This document shows, piece by piece, positions 45,091 to 56,642 of a DNA stretch of 64,000 nucleotides (the stretch's first letter is position 1; each line of letters opens with the position of its first letter). The notes below the pieces were generated by a model. That model made no database searches. It was not told where the DNA came from and saw nothing but the letters and a program-made list of their open reading frames with translations. The position numbers and the translations under genes are program-made. The DNA is from Scolanthus callimorphus (Eukaryota; Cnidaria; Anthozoa; Actiniaria; Edwardsiidae). The stretch is taken from NCBI GenBank assembly GCA_033964015.1, contig CM066924.1:9149077-9213076 (forward strand), given 5' to 3'.

Positions 45091-45479
45091 GCACCATAAA
45101 ACAAAACAGTCTTAAAATCTGCGTGCGATGTATATCGAAAAGTCTTTCTGGAATATATCAGGCAGTTAAAATTAGCACAACTCTCTTTTGTGCAGAGCAA
45201 AATTATTTTTTATAGCCAACACCATCCTGTCCACATTGGTGCGAATTTGCATATATTCCTTCAGTCCAGCGGCCCGCATATAGTAGGGTGGCTTAGCGAC
45301 AAAAACGGGTCATTTTGTGCAATTTCGCGTAAAGGCACCAAATTTGGCATGAATATTCTTTGCATCATTTTGAACAGAACTGTAAGGGGTGCCACGCGAT
45401 TCGCACTGTGTAGGGGTGGGGAGGGACAGTTTTGTCACCAATATTTGATGCTCTTTTTTTGGCCAAAACATAACTGAAT

Positions 45480-46490
45480 TCATGCATTCAATAAATCTAT
45501 GTGTTCCCTAATAAGTTTTGAAGAATTCCAGAAAGATGTTACATTTTGAAATTAAGAGGGGAGGGGAATTTGGCAAATTCTCATAATATATTCAATTTGA
45601 CGTGTCAATTTAAGTGTGCAACTGACCAAAATTGGCATACATGTTCCATGTATCACCCTTAATAAATTCAGAAGGGGTGCCAAAACATCGGACACCAAGG
45701 GGGAGGTGAGGGGAATTTTGTCAAATTATCATAATATATTCAGTGCGATGTGTCAATTTAAGTGTGCAAATGACAAATTTGGCACATGTCCTCCATGGAA
45801 CACCCTGAAAGATCCAGAAGGGTGCCAAGAAATCGGACACCAAGGGGGAGGGGAGGGGAATTTTGTCAAGTTATAATATATTAAATTTGACATATCAATT
45901 TAAGTGTGCAAGTGACCTAAATTGGCATACATGTACCATGAATCACCCCTAATAGATCGAGAAGGGGTGCCAAAAAATCGGACACCATGAGGGGAGGGGA
46001 AGGGAATTTTTGTCAAGTTATAATATATTAAATTTGACATGTCAATTTAAGTGTGCAACTGACCAAAATTGGCATATATGTTCCATGGATCGCCTCAAAT
46101 AGATTCAGAAGGGGTGCCAAATAATCGGACACCAAAGGGGGAGGAGAGGGGAATGTTTGTCAAGTCATAATATATTAAATATTACATGTCAATTTAAGTG
46201 TACAACTGACCAAAATTGGCATACGTGTTCTATGAATCACCCTAAAAGATTTGGAAGGGGTGCCAAAAAATCGGACACAAAGAGGGGAGGGGAAGGGAAT
46301 TTTTGTCAAGTTATAATATAATAAATTTTACATGTCCATTTAAGTGTGCAACTGACCAAAATTGGCATATATGTTCCATGGATTGCCCCAAATAGATTTA
46401 GAAGGGGTGCCAAAAATCGGACACCAATGGGGAGGGGAAGGGAATGTTTGTCAAATTATCAATAATATATTTAATTTGATATGTCAAAGT
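45480..46490 (+). repeat. Tandem array, about 146-bp period, seven units
   Basis: Units begin near 45633, 45775, 45920, 46066, 46212 and 46359, with a partial unit before. Each has AATTGGCATA, GAAGGGGTGCCAAA, ATCGGACACCAA, GGGGAGGGGAAGGG and TCAATTTAAGTGTGCAACTG. Spacing is 142-147. Each unit alternates a G-rich block with an AT-rich block (ATAATATATTAAAT). Confidence 0.93.
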
Positions 46491-46546
46491 TTCAGGAAAT
46501 TCGTTGGAAGCAAAGTGCCTAAACTAAAACTAAAACTCTAAAATAT

Positions 46547-46711
46547 GTCCACACTACACTACACCGTTTTCAAACGAAAACGGATACGTTTTGCACCGGA
46601 TACGGCTATCGTCCACACTACAACGCCGAAAACCATCACCGAAAACGGCGAAAACAATAAAAAAACGATAAGTGTGGACGCAAATCTTTTTGAAAACGGT
46701 GTAGTGTGGAC
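46547..46711. mobile_element. MITE with GTCCACACTACACTACACCG ends
   Basis: The left end and its inverse (CGGTGTAGTGTGGAC) match over about 23 bases, continuing into TTTTCAAA / TTTGAAAA. The interior is rich in CGAAAACGG. Confidence 0.85.
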
Positions 46712-46944
46712 GAGGTCTTATACGTACAGCCTCGGGGTGCCAAAGCTGAATAATAACTACTTAACTACTTTGTTTATTTACTTAACTACTTTGTTTATTA
46801 TATGGCATTTTCATACAAAGTTAATAAAACAAAAAAACAGGGAGGAGACGATGCGAAAATCAAACTAAACCAGCCGCACGACTTTTATAACTTAAATTTG
46901 TGAACGACCAACACAAGAACACATAAAAAGCCATTAATAACTAC

Positions 46945-47080
46945 TTACTAACCGAGAGTGAGGGCATTACGTGAAATATCAAACTGAGGTTTTGGCGTAT
47001 CGACCGAGCGATAGCGAGGTTGATACGCCAAAACCGAGGTTTGATATTTCACGTAATGCCCGAACGGTGGAGGTTAGTAA
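46945..47080. repeat. Foldback hairpin
   Basis: TTACTAACC opens and GGTTAGTAA closes. GGGCATTACGTGAAATATC and GGTTTTGGCGTATC pair with their inverses, around GACCGAGCGATAGCGAG. Confidence 0.85.
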
Positions 47081-48942
47081 GTTGTTTATTATATGGCACT
47101 TTTTCTATAAACTTTTTACGAATCGGAAGTCGCCTCGCTCATTTTCCCGGCGAAATAACTCAGACACGCGCCCGCGTCGCGCTCGAGTTCATTCAGAGTT
47201 TTTCATTCTCTGAGTCAAACTGATAGAACAAACCCGTGTGTGCAAACCACGCAGATTTGATCTAATGTAATCAATCTCTTCTGGATGTCAAATACTTCGG
47301 AATCCTTTCTTTTACAGATATTTTATAATGTTGTTTAGTCATTTGTGAGAAACTTTTGAGGGAGTTACAGAAGTTTCAAACGGCAAGCAACCGGGAAGCA
47401 AGTCTTCGACGTCAGCTCAACTTTTTTTTAGCACCATTGGGGAAGACATTGCTCCTTTTGCACTAGGAAAGGGCCTTTAATAAATACGGAAGAAGAGTTA
47501 AACCTGAAGAAGATACTTCACAAGCTATCCTCCAGAAAATTGCAATGGTTATTTTAGCTGGCTTTTGTGCAAAAGCAAACGTCAAGTAAGAATGAATTTA
47601 TCTCGAGGAGATGGAGAGAGAAAAGAAATGAACGACTTCACTATCAGTATCGGTAAGCACAAAGTTTGAACTCGCTTTCTGTTATTATTTTTAGTTCTCA
47701 AGTTTCTTGAATTCCCATTAAATTTTGACTTTACATGTAGCTTTTATCTTTTGCTGCTATTTTGACTCCCTTAAGTTCTCATTTTCTCCGGATAGACTCG
47801 AATTTCTTAGAGTAACTTTTTGGCTCTGTTTGCTTTTGTAAACTGGTCATTTCTGATATTCAGGCCTTTATTTTCCTCTTGTCACAAGTTAGATTTGTGT
47901 TATACTGTGTCATGTATTCCTTGTTGTGAATTTCGCTGAAAATCTTTTTGAATTTGTGTTATTTCAAGGAGATGAAGAATGCTTGTCAGTCGTGAACTGC
48001 GAGCGGGCATTAAGAATTTCCATAATGCCCGTGGGCATTACGGAGAGTTACGCCCGCTCGTTAGCCAATCAGAGCGCGCGTACTATCGTTGCCATATAAT
48101 AAATAAAAGAAGGCAGCTTGCAATTTATCGAGCAAAATAATCTTACATTAAACTTACATGGAGTTTTCTTACCGTATTTTTCGATCATTTAGTAGCTTAC
48201 TTTCCAAGGACGACTACAGTTTCCAACCAGAGTTCTAAAGAATGTTCATCCAGAGAACCTTTGAGGATTTCAAATGATAATTCACAACTTTTCAATCTGG
48301 AAATAACCGACGAGCTACAATCTTTGTCAAAACGCTTGGACCGGTAAAACGGATGCCCATTTTTACAAGCTATTTTAGACGAGCACTACACAGTATTCGC
48401 CCCCCTCCCCTTTCAATGTTGATATCAGTGAGATGAATTGTCTCGGCATTTTGAAGCCCGCGATCTGAACGTTCAAAATAAATACCAAAATTGAGTGGGG
48501 GAGGGGAGGGGTAACACAATTTCAGAAAATTCCCTAAACCGACGAGAAAATACAAATTTCTCAAAAACGGTCCAAACCTTTTTGGCAAAGATTGTAGGCA
48601 AAATTATTTTCACTGATTGTTGTTAGTTTTGTGTCCGTGAATCATGTTCACACTCGAGAACTATAAAGTTTCAAAGTCTTCGCTTGTATCCGCTGTTAGT
48701 TGCCCCTTATGTTTCTGTTACATGTGAGCATAGTTAGTCCCCTCTAATAACTATGATGTGAGTCAGAAGATTGTTTATGTGATGGAATATAGATTTCTTG
48801 AAATCCATGTAAATCTGTTTGTCAACAATGAATCTCCACACGAAAACACGACTAGTCTGCCGAGCGAAGTTCTCTGAAACTTCCCGAAATGTTTCCTTGT
48901 AGTACACCCATCATTTCAGTTTCCACTCAATCCAGATGGTAG
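47081..48942. other. No gene; repeat end at 47990-48110
   Basis: TTGTTTATTATATGGCA at 47083 faces its inverse TGCCATATAATAAATAAA at 48091, which may be the ends of one old element. CATTACGG..CGCCCGCTCG, GCCAATCAGAGCGCG and TACTATCGTTGCCATATAAT at about 48030-48105 recur at 49795-49880. No coding frame was recognised. Confidence 0.45.
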
Positions 48943-49651
48943 TTAAGGTTACTGAGAACCTTCGCAGCACGTCCTCGAAAAACAATAATACACGTCCTTA
49001 GTTTAACCAAAACATGTCAACCTATGTATCGTTGGAAAGCTTATAGAATGGACTAGCGGGCTATGTCAAAAAAGAAATCTCTTTTTGATATCTGTATTTT
49101 TTTAAAGCATTGATTGAATATTTTGGTGTGCCATTTTCACGAGCTAACGCTGTCGAACTACTGGACCTTGACTCCCAAGTAACATATATAATATATTATT
49201 TTAATCCTTAAAGGTGTTTCTCAAAACCGTGTCTGCGTTTTTTAAAATTTTGTCTAGTTCAAAAGTTATGAATTTTTAAAATTTTTAGAGCGTGAAAATT
49301 CAATAAAATTTGACCTTCAAAATTTAAAAGTTTGATAACTTTTGAACAAAGCAAAATTTTAAAAATCGCAGACACGGTTTTTGAGAAAACACCTTTAAGG
49401 ATTAAAACATTGTGTTACTTGGGAGTCAAGGTCCAGCTGTTCGACAGGGTTATCTCTTGAAAATGTCACGGACGATTTTTTTATAAAACCTTTAAAAAAA
49501 TTATATTATGAAAAAATTATTTCTTTTTGCCATAGCCCGCTAGTCCATTCCATAAGCTTTCCAACGATATATAGGTTGATATGTTTCGTTAAAGTAAGGA
49601 CGTGTATGATTGTTTTTCGAGCACGTGCGCGAAGGTTCTCAGTAACCTTAA
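48943..49651. mobile_element. Foldback element, TTAA ends, copy 2
   Basis: Same family and nearly the same length as 27558-28263 (709 and 706 bases). Both begin TTAAGGTTACTGAGAACC and share ATCGTTGGAAAGCTTATAGA and CTCCCAAGTAA. Left and right arms are complementary around the middle near 49290. Confidence 0.9.
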
Positions 49652-49879
49652 GTTTATAGAGGTTTTACAGTTCGGTACATCCCCAGATTTAGCTTCCTCA
49701 ACAACGACGAATGTTTTCGCTGTTTAAGGGTTTTCCTTCGCCTGAATGAACTCTGACAGAGCCACGCGCGCCCGTTTTGTAGAATGGCGGGAATGCGTAT
49801 TGCCCACGGGCAATACGGTAAAATTCTGCCCACTGATTAGCCAATCAGAGCGCACGTACTATCGTTGCCATATAATAAT

Positions 49880-50060
49880 GAATAATGAAGAACGGGTCTT
49901 ACGAACAAATGAATAATGAACAATTGCGTCGAAAAGTCGAGGAATAAGGAATAAGAAGTTCCTACAAATGAAGAATGGTTGTGTTGTGTTCATGAATAAT
50001 GAATAACGCCTCAATAATGAAAAGGAATAATGAATAATTGAAGAAAAATGTCAAAGAATA
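49880..50060. repeat. AATGAATAATGAA-rich low-complexity DNA
   Basis: Irregular repeats of GAATAATGAA and GGAATAAGGAAT. There is no open frame of interest. Confidence 0.7.
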
Positions 50061-50670
50061 AGGAATAATCAAGGTTCACGTATTCAGCTTCCACCCCGAT
50101 ACAGCCCACCATAACTAGCATAGTCGTTTTTTCCCTCTGTCCTATACAGGAACTGAAATCGCCAAAACAGAGAAGCGGGTCACCTCTCAAACGCAACATG
50201 GTGTGCAGTTATGGCAGTTCCTGCGTGGACGTCCTTTGCGTGTTTTTTATTCGAGAGGCCGGATCCGCTTTCTTCTTTATGTCCCCTTGTTTACACCACG
50301 CCAAAATAATGTACATACCAGACGTTTGATTAAATGAAATCAGCATACACTGCCTGTTTAGCACTAAATCAGCCTTGGAACTTAAATAATTGTTTTCTGC
50401 TTGAATATTAATGTCTTTCTTTCAAAATAAGTCCTTGTTGGATGGGAAAAAATATATTCTTTATGTTAATTTACATTGTTATGCACTTCCGACATAAAAG
50501 GACGAGAAAAATATGGTTCAGTTTTCATCCCCTTTCATTGCTAAGTTGTCATTTGAAGCTCGCTGGAATGCAGTGTCGTGTTATTTGTTTGTACGAAACT
50601 GACATCTGATCAAGATCAAATTCGGTCGAAGCCAGGCAAACGATAAAGTTTGTATTTGGTCTCTTATTCC

Positions 50671-50678
50671 TAGGGCGT

Positions 50679-50710
<32 letters not shown>

Positions 50711-51065
50711 ACTCGGATACAAAATGACGGGGGGGTCCGACGTATTTTTTTGGGTATGAAATTTGTAGTAAAAGTATTTTATTATGTTGAAAATTGAAGG
50801 TATTTTTTTGAGTCTTGAAAAATCCGCGGGTATTTTTTTGGGCTGAAACTTCTGACAGGCTTGTTGATCATCAAGATACTGCCATAAGCTGAAAAATATA
50901 ATGGGACAGGCATCATGTGCTGGTATTAAATAGCCTTTTTAGGCTAACAAAGTTGGGTGTTTTTTTGGTTATCAAATTTTGGGAGCAGGTATTTTTTGGG
51001 GTATAACATTTATGACTCAGGTATTTTTTGGGTATGAAATCCGAGTCCCCCCCCCTCACCCCGGG
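50671..51065. mobile_element. Element with G31 run and 10-bp flanking repeat
   Basis: CTCTTATTCC (50661-50670) and CTCTTACTCC (51066-51075) flank it and look like a target duplication of 9-10 bases. Inside, a G31 run (50679-50709) on the left faces CCCCCCCCCTCACCCC on the right, then ACTCGGAT and ATCCGAGT. The body repeats GGTATTTTTTTGGGTATGAA about six times. Confidence 0.7.
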
Positions 51066-51339
51066 CTCTTACTCCTTGTTGCAATAACGTCTGAAGGTAC
51101 AAATTCTTATACGAATAATTTATGAACGGGGGACTCTCAAATGATGTATTAGAAATGATTTAGACGCAAAGGCGAACTTTCGTCGTGTGTTTTCTATACG
51201 GAATAATCCTTCAATATAAAATAGTTGTACAAAAAGAGTTGTGTTAATCGTAAATGCTTCAGATATTCTACAAAGGGTATTAGATAAAATGTTACATACA
51301 GATTTGCTTTGTGTTTTGTTTTTTTCCTGCGATATTCAG
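51066..51339. other. No feature recognised
   Basis: AT-rich spacer after the G-run element. Confidence 0.4.
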
Positions 51340-51905
51340 ATACAAACTTAACTGTGCTTCGCGGCTGAACACTGCTAAAAATAGTGCGTGCCCAATTCCC
51401 TTAAACATTTTGGGAAAGCGGAGGAGTTTTTATTTCAAATTTTCAACAGTTGGTTAAGCATAGTAACTGAAGCTTTCCTGTAAATCTCAGCTCTGTACTC
51501 TATTCTGAAAAAGGTGTTGTACCAAAATCAGAATTTCGTCAAGTCGACGCTGTTCTTGTCGCTAAATCTAACTGCTGTGAATGCTTGTTCGTAATTTTAA
51601 TTTCTGGTGCGATAGCTCAACCCTTATACTTGCTCGCTATGCATTTTGTTCTCCTTCAGAATACAAGCGATTAGCGCAGGAGTTTCATGTTCGTGTTTCA
51701 GTGTTTTGGGGATCAAAGCGTCATCGGTTGCAAAGCTAAAAATGCCAAATGGCACTGACAATGGTTATGCAAATTTACACCCAAACCGTAGACTGATTGC
51801 TATTTATCCTAAAAACCAGTGTCCATGATTCTGTTTTGGTATACCTATTTCCTCCCATGACGCATCGCGGGCTACATCAGACACAGTTATGACGGTGCAA
51901 CCTTT
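51340..51905 (-). repeat. Dispersed repeat, copy B (inverse of 44595)
   Basis: It carries the same GGTTGCACCGTCA, CAGTCTACGGTTTGGGTGTA, CCAAATGGCA and GCGAGCAAGTATAAGGGTTG blocks as copy A in inverse, without A's deletion. A possible acceptor (GCATTTTTAG) precedes the open DDALIP end. Confidence 0.7.
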
Positions 51906-52204
51906 TCTGAAATATGCGTATATAATAGAACTCCATGCTATTCAACTACGAAAAAATTGCTGAGAAAATTCAGAACAACTCAAAAATCGGACGAGGTTGT
52001 TTAATAATAGTAAATACATTTTTATGTTCATCTCTCCTCGAGCATTTAGATATAAGTTGCAAACTGTCCTTTTTGAGCGCACGCAATCCAATTTAGGATA
52101 AATTGAACAGTGACAAAATTAGAAAAACAAATGCGCGCGGACAATATTTGGTTTTGAGGTGGCTAAACATCAAACTCAAACGAGCCCTGGACTATTGACT
52201 ATTA

Positions 52205-52434
52205 CCCCATTCACACCAAAACCATGTTTAGCTAAACAAGGTTTTTCTTCGCCTCACACCATGCCAAATTTCTTACTGCGATAAACTCTAACTAGCTAAA
52301 TGATCACTTAGTAACATGTACAGTACAAGCTATTCAGTTCTGTCCTTGTAAATGTCTTCCCTTGGGAGATAAGGATTTTAAACCAGTTTAATTAAACCAC
52401 CTTTAGACTGGTTTAAGCGCCGGTTTGAATGGGG
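52205..52434. mobile_element. MITE, CCCCATTCA ends, TA-flanked
   Basis: CCCCATTCACACC on the left faces GGTTTGAATGGGG on the right, with TA at 52203-52204 and 52435-52436. The interior has ACCAGTTTAA / TTAAACCAC inverted motifs. Confidence 0.7.
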
Positions 52435-52638
52435 TATATGTTCCGAATGGCCAGGGCTTTTATTGCACAACAGCAAATGAGACCGCGCGTTCTATCCTCT
52501 CCTTAACGGGTATCGTGTGTTGATAGTTCATATAATACCTTAAGGAAAGACTTCGGTAAAAAGCGAATTTCTCCAGGCGACAGAGGAGCGTCATTCGACT
52601 TCACAATATCTGGGAACAAGAGAACATTTTTGCTCAGG

Positions 52639-52651
52639 GTTGCTAGGCAAC
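52639..52651. promoter_or_regulatory. X-box-like palindrome
   Basis: GTTGCTAGGCAAC, just before the 27-bp coding minisatellite. Possible RFX-type site; function unknown. Confidence 0.3.
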
Positions 52652-52693
52652 GACGTTGCATGTTTACCAGTGGAGGTGCAGAAGAGGTCATCT

Positions 52694-53468
52694 TGAGCAG
52701 CAGCCGAACCGATTGGCACACATGAAGAGGTCGCGCCACTTGGTACACATGAAGAGGTCGCGCCACTTGGTTCATATGAAGAGGTCGCGCCACTTGGTAC
52801 ACATGAAACGGTCGCGCCACTTGGTACACATGAAGAGATCGCGCCACTTGGTTCATATGAAGAGGTCGCGCCACTTGGTACTCATGAAGAGGTCGCGCCA
52901 CTTGGTACTCATGAAGAGGTCGCGCTGCTTGGTACACACGAAGAGGTCGCGCTGCTTGGTACACATGAAGACGTCGCGACACTTGGTACACACGATGAGG
53001 TCGCGCTGCTTGGTACACATGAAGACGTCGCGACACTTGGTACACATGAAGAGGTCGCGACACTTGTTACACATGAAGAGGTCGCGACACTTGTTACACA
53101 TGAAGAGGTCGCACCGCTTGGTCCTGGTGTATTCGTATCTTTAGATGTCACGCCATTACGAGGTCGCGCCACTTGGTACTGGAGTGGTCAAACCACTTGG
53201 TACACATGAAGAGGTCGCACCGCTTGGTGCACATGGAGAGGTTGAACCTGTTGGTCCTGGTGCATTCGTATCTTCAGATGTCACGGAAGGGATACGCCAT
53301 GACAAGGACCTTAACGAGCCTCCTGTGGAAATAATACGGGCTCACGTTAGAGGCGCTACTATACATCTACGGGACCAACTGCAACTAAACATTTACTCTA
53401 CCCTTTTTCTTTCTGTTTTCCTTTTCGGTTCTCTTTCTTTTTCTTTGTTTACCCGTCTTTGTTGATGT
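52694..53468 (+). CDS. Repetitive protein: nine-residue THEEVAPLG repeats
   Basis: Fifteen 27-bp units (about 52709-53115) encode GTHEEVAPL-type repeats in the plus frame that opens after the TGA at about 52692. All six frames are nearly open because the unit has no stops. In this frame most differences between units fall on third positions (ACA/ACT, CAT/CAC, GCG/GCA, CCA/CCG, GAG/GAC), which marks it as the coded one. A second block after 53145 continues in another frame (HYEVAPLGTGVVKPLGTHEE, GPGAFVSSDVTEG) and ends with a hydrophobic stretch (LFLSVFLFGSLSFSLF) at the stop near 53465. The frame change and lack of an in-frame ATG mean exon boundaries or decay. The function is unknown; it may be a secreted or surface repeat protein. 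Confidence 0.5.
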
Positions 53469-53650
53469 CCTTATTGATGACGCAGAAGATGACGTTTTCT
53501 GTGTAAAGGTTAGAATTAGCATATTAGCGGGGGAGGGCTACAATACTTTTGTTGAGTAAGCCACTTAACAGGTGTTCTCTGATTTTCCGTTTTCCGCGAT
53601 GTGATCTCTGGTTTCGTTTCGTGCTCGCTACAGCAAAGTTTCAAATTGAC

Positions 53651-53842
53651 TAATTGCATTTTTAAACCGCACCGGGGAGGTCGAGGACCTACGAGAAGTT
53701 CTCCATGGGAGGGTGTGTTGGACTCTGGAATCGAACCTGCACGGGAGGGGGTGTGCTGGCGCTTGGAAATTTCAAGGGCGAGGGGTAAAAAAGGTGACTT
53801 TCCAGGGACATCCCACCGGTGCGGTTTATTAAAAATGCAATC
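53651..53842. mobile_element. MITE with TAATTGCATTTTTAAACCGC ends
   Basis: The left end and the inverse of the right end match with a 2-base indel (TTTAAACC against TTTAATAAACC), followed by GCACCGG. The interior holds two copies of GGAGGGTGTGTTGG / GGAGGGGGTGTGCTGG. Confidence 0.8.
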
Positions 53843-54271
53843 AGCCATTGTAGCATGACAGCGAAAAGACATGTTTAGCTGAGAAATGTTAACTGAAAAA
53901 GACTAGGTATTTGCATAGTTTTGTGTAATATTTCCCTGCGAGCAGAGACTAATTTTCTCCCTGCATTTACTTTTACCTTGTGTTTTTCAACTTCGCAAAC
54001 GCCTTGCTTCTGCATACAAATGTCACTTCTCTTTCGCGGGCGTGCAAGAATATGGCGTGAGCTTGGAGAAAATTTGTTCATCACGATTTACGCAAAATAA
54101 CAGTTTTCTAGTCTTTAGTAAGATCATATATCAACTCGAATTAAAGAGTAGCACGATTCTGTGATTCTCTTGTAAAGTCTGCCTTGGATAATTTGCTGGC
54201 ATTCGTTTTATTTTCGATCAAAATTGGACCAAATGTGGAACAATTGTGTGTTTGTCATCGAGAAATTTCCT

Positions 54272-54471
54272 CAATAGACCTCCTCGGCTTGGGCGTAATG
54301 TTTTGCCCATTTCAGATCACGTGACATCCATGAGTATTCTCTCTTTGTTTGGAATGCTTCCATATTCATATATCCTTCGGCGCGTAGCAGAAAAAGAAAG
54401 AGAGAAGACTCAGGGGAATGCCACGTGATCTGAATGAGAAAACATTACGCCCAAGCCGAGGAGGTCCATTG
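54272..54471. mobile_element. Foldback MITE, 200 bp
   Basis: AGACCTCCTCGGCTTGGGCG, TAATGTTTT, TTCAGATCACGTG and CTCTCTTT on the left face their inverses on the right, so the arms are about 80 bases. Confidence 0.88.
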
Positions 54472-54641
54472 CATTAAGAAGGCTCATGATTAGACCAGCG
54501 TATGTCCTAGGCCTAAGTAATGTCAACGGTTTGTTAAACCGGGAGCCTTCGTTTTCTTTTTTTTTCAAATTGATCCAATGTTTTTCGGGTACACCGCAAA
54601 GGCTCTCGGTTGACGATGGGCCTTTAAAATATACCTTCTAT

Positions 54642-55659
54642 CAGGGGCGTACAGGGTTTTTTTCGTGAGCCGTGGTCGACCCTTTTTCGTATTCGTGATC
54701 CGTGAAAATGGCCAATCTTATTTCGTGATTCGTGCCCAAGAATCGTGGCGTGACCCGTGAAAGTCGTTTTCAAATGCTCGTGAGTCGTGATTTTGAGCTG
54801 ATAAAATCGTGATGTGATTTTTTTTTGTCCCGGCTGAGATTACGCATACAGCGAATTTTCTGTGGAAAAAATGATCACATTGTTTGTCGCCTGGGGATGG
54901 GGGGGGGGACTTAAGATTTTTTGGGGGATAAATTCATTGTTGGGTGAGCGAAAGGGGGATCTCTCGAAACCTGATGCCCTGAAAGGGGGGACCACAAGAA
55001 TTTTCTTAGGAGTTATTGCGCATAAGGAAGACATCAGGAACAAACTTGTCCCTAAAAACATTTAATACTGTTTTTGAGAACGCGCGCAACGAGGCCAATA
55101 ACTCACCCAATGCGCCCCCAATTAAAGGTTTGACGGGCAATCACTATGTTCGAAAGAACTGACACCTTGGGTCAGCATGAGTTCGACGTTACAAGCATAC
55201 AAATTCATCATTCGGACCGCGCTTTACGCACCTGAAGAAGAATAACTTCGTCATATGCGGCGCGCATGAAGAATTTACAGGCTTTGTTTACTATACACAA
55301 AAAATGAAATGTTCATCAACCTTTTCTCTGAGCCTTGATGAAATGCGTTTATTAAAATCAGGACGCGCTTCGCGCGCAACAAAAGAAGAATGCGATCCTC
55401 TCTGTAAAACGTCTTCCACTACAAGTTGTTTCATTTGGACAGAGTGTATTGCCCCAAATCCTCAGACCCCCCCAGGCTATAATTAATGACCGGTCCCTTT
55501 TGGCATGGCAAGCAACAACAGTGAGCAGAGCGTGATCTACCAGCATCCATTTTCGTGATCCGTGAAAGCTTACTTTCGACAGCCGTGATTCGTGATTTTT
55601 CTATTTTTGCACTCGTGATCCGTGCGGCATACCCCCCCCCCCCCCCCTGTACGCCCTTG
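54642..55659. mobile_element. 1.0 kb element, CAGGGGCGTACAGGG ends, 6-bp duplication
   Basis: The ends CAGGGGCGTACAGGG and CAAGGGCGTACAGGG (inverse of the right end) agree at 14 of 15. TTCTAT flanks both (54636-54641 and 55660-55665). The phrase CGTGATCCGTGAAA and variants repeat near both ends. A C16 run lies at 55632-55647. Within it, 54890-55497 is a minus-strand copy of the G-rich module element, inserted or captured. Confidence 0.82.
54890..55497 (-). mobile_element. G-rich module element, truncated, nested
   Basis: The right edge GACCGGTCCC matches the GGGACC end type. On the minus strand the interior reads GCGCGCGAAGCGCG, AACGCATTTCATCAAGGCTC, GATGAACATTTC and TTGTATGCTTGTAACGTCGA, as in the copies at 16.5, 28.9 and 29.8 kb. 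The opposite end keeps only GCCTGGGG. Confidence 0.7.
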
Positions 55660-55929
55660 TTCTATGCACGACACTTTCTCTATACTGCTCTTACTTTTTA
55701 TCGTCGTTTCTCAAAGGTATCACTTCCAACAACTATTTAACAATTACACTACGAGTTCGAGTTTTCTATGAGTAAATGGATAGTTCACTATTTGACTCAG
55801 AAAACGAGAACGAGTAGTCTAATTGTTTTAGTAGAAACCCACCAGCATACTACCTAAAACGTATTTATATTTTCATGGTTTAAAACGTTTTGCGCTAGCG
55901 GTTTTCGCTACTCACTATCTATTACGTAT

Positions 55930-56113
55930 TAGTATCACCCAACAAGTGGACTATTGCCAGTGCTGCATTCTGATTGGCTACGCTACTAGGGGACTACTAC
56001 CAATAGACCTCTAGTAGCGAAAGCCAATGGCGGCCGCTTCTCGTTTTGTCGAGGTTTCTGGTGATTTTTTAGATAATTTTTCCCTTTTTGTGTCCACTAG
56101 TTGGGTGATACTA
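55930..56113. mobile_element. Inner MITE with TAGTATCACCCAAC ends
   Basis: TAGTATCACCCAACAAGTGG and the inverse GTCCACTAGTTGGGTGATAC define it. The interior CTGATTGGCTACGC is shared in style with 44397-44583. Confidence 0.85.
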
Positions 56114-56116
56114 GAA

Positions 56117-56117
56117 C

Positions 56118-56191
<74 letters not shown>

Positions 56192-56340
56192 CAACAATAA
56201 AATAATAATAATAATATATAATAATAAGAGAATTATATGGCGCCTTTTCTCATACGGATCCAGAGCGCTTTACAATATTAAAAGTTAAAAAGTTACATAC
56301 TTTAAATAAATAATACTATGAATAATAACAGAACAAATTA
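56117..56340 (-). repeat. LINE 3' tail with (ATT)n, minus strand
   Basis: Reading on the minus strand, TGTAAAGCGCTCTGGATCCG is followed by GGCGCCATATAATTCTCTTA and then (ATT)n of over 20 units (56117-56190). It is the same architecture as 685-868. Confidence 0.75.
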
Positions 56341-56499
56341 CATTTTAATGCTAAAAGAATTAAAAAACTAAAAGTTAAAAAATACGCTATATACTGCATT
56401 ATATTATTCTAAGCTCATTATATAATTTTTATTCTGTTTATATTTAAAAATATACAATGAATGATGATAAAAAGTTACAAATGGAATGCGCGCTTAAAA

Positions 56500-56642
56500 A
56501 GAAATGCACCTCGAGAAATGCACCTCGAGCCCGAAATGCACCTCGAGCCCGAAAGGGGCCACGGGTCAATAGTAGCCCATTCGGCCTGCGGCCTCATGGG
56601 CTACTGGCCCGTAGCCCTTTCGGGCTCGAGGTCTAATTGTTA
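56500..56642. repeat. Hairpin cluster ending GAGGTCTAATTGTT
   Basis: ATGCACCTCGAGCCCGAAA is repeated and faces CCTTTCGGGCTCGAGGTC. GGCCTGCGGCC is a small inner hairpin. Confidence 0.7.

Noticed and set aside
52503..53063. 186-residue minus-strand frame over the 27-bp minisatellite
   Set aside because: Unit variation falls on first and second positions in that frame; the plus THEEVAPLG frame fits better.
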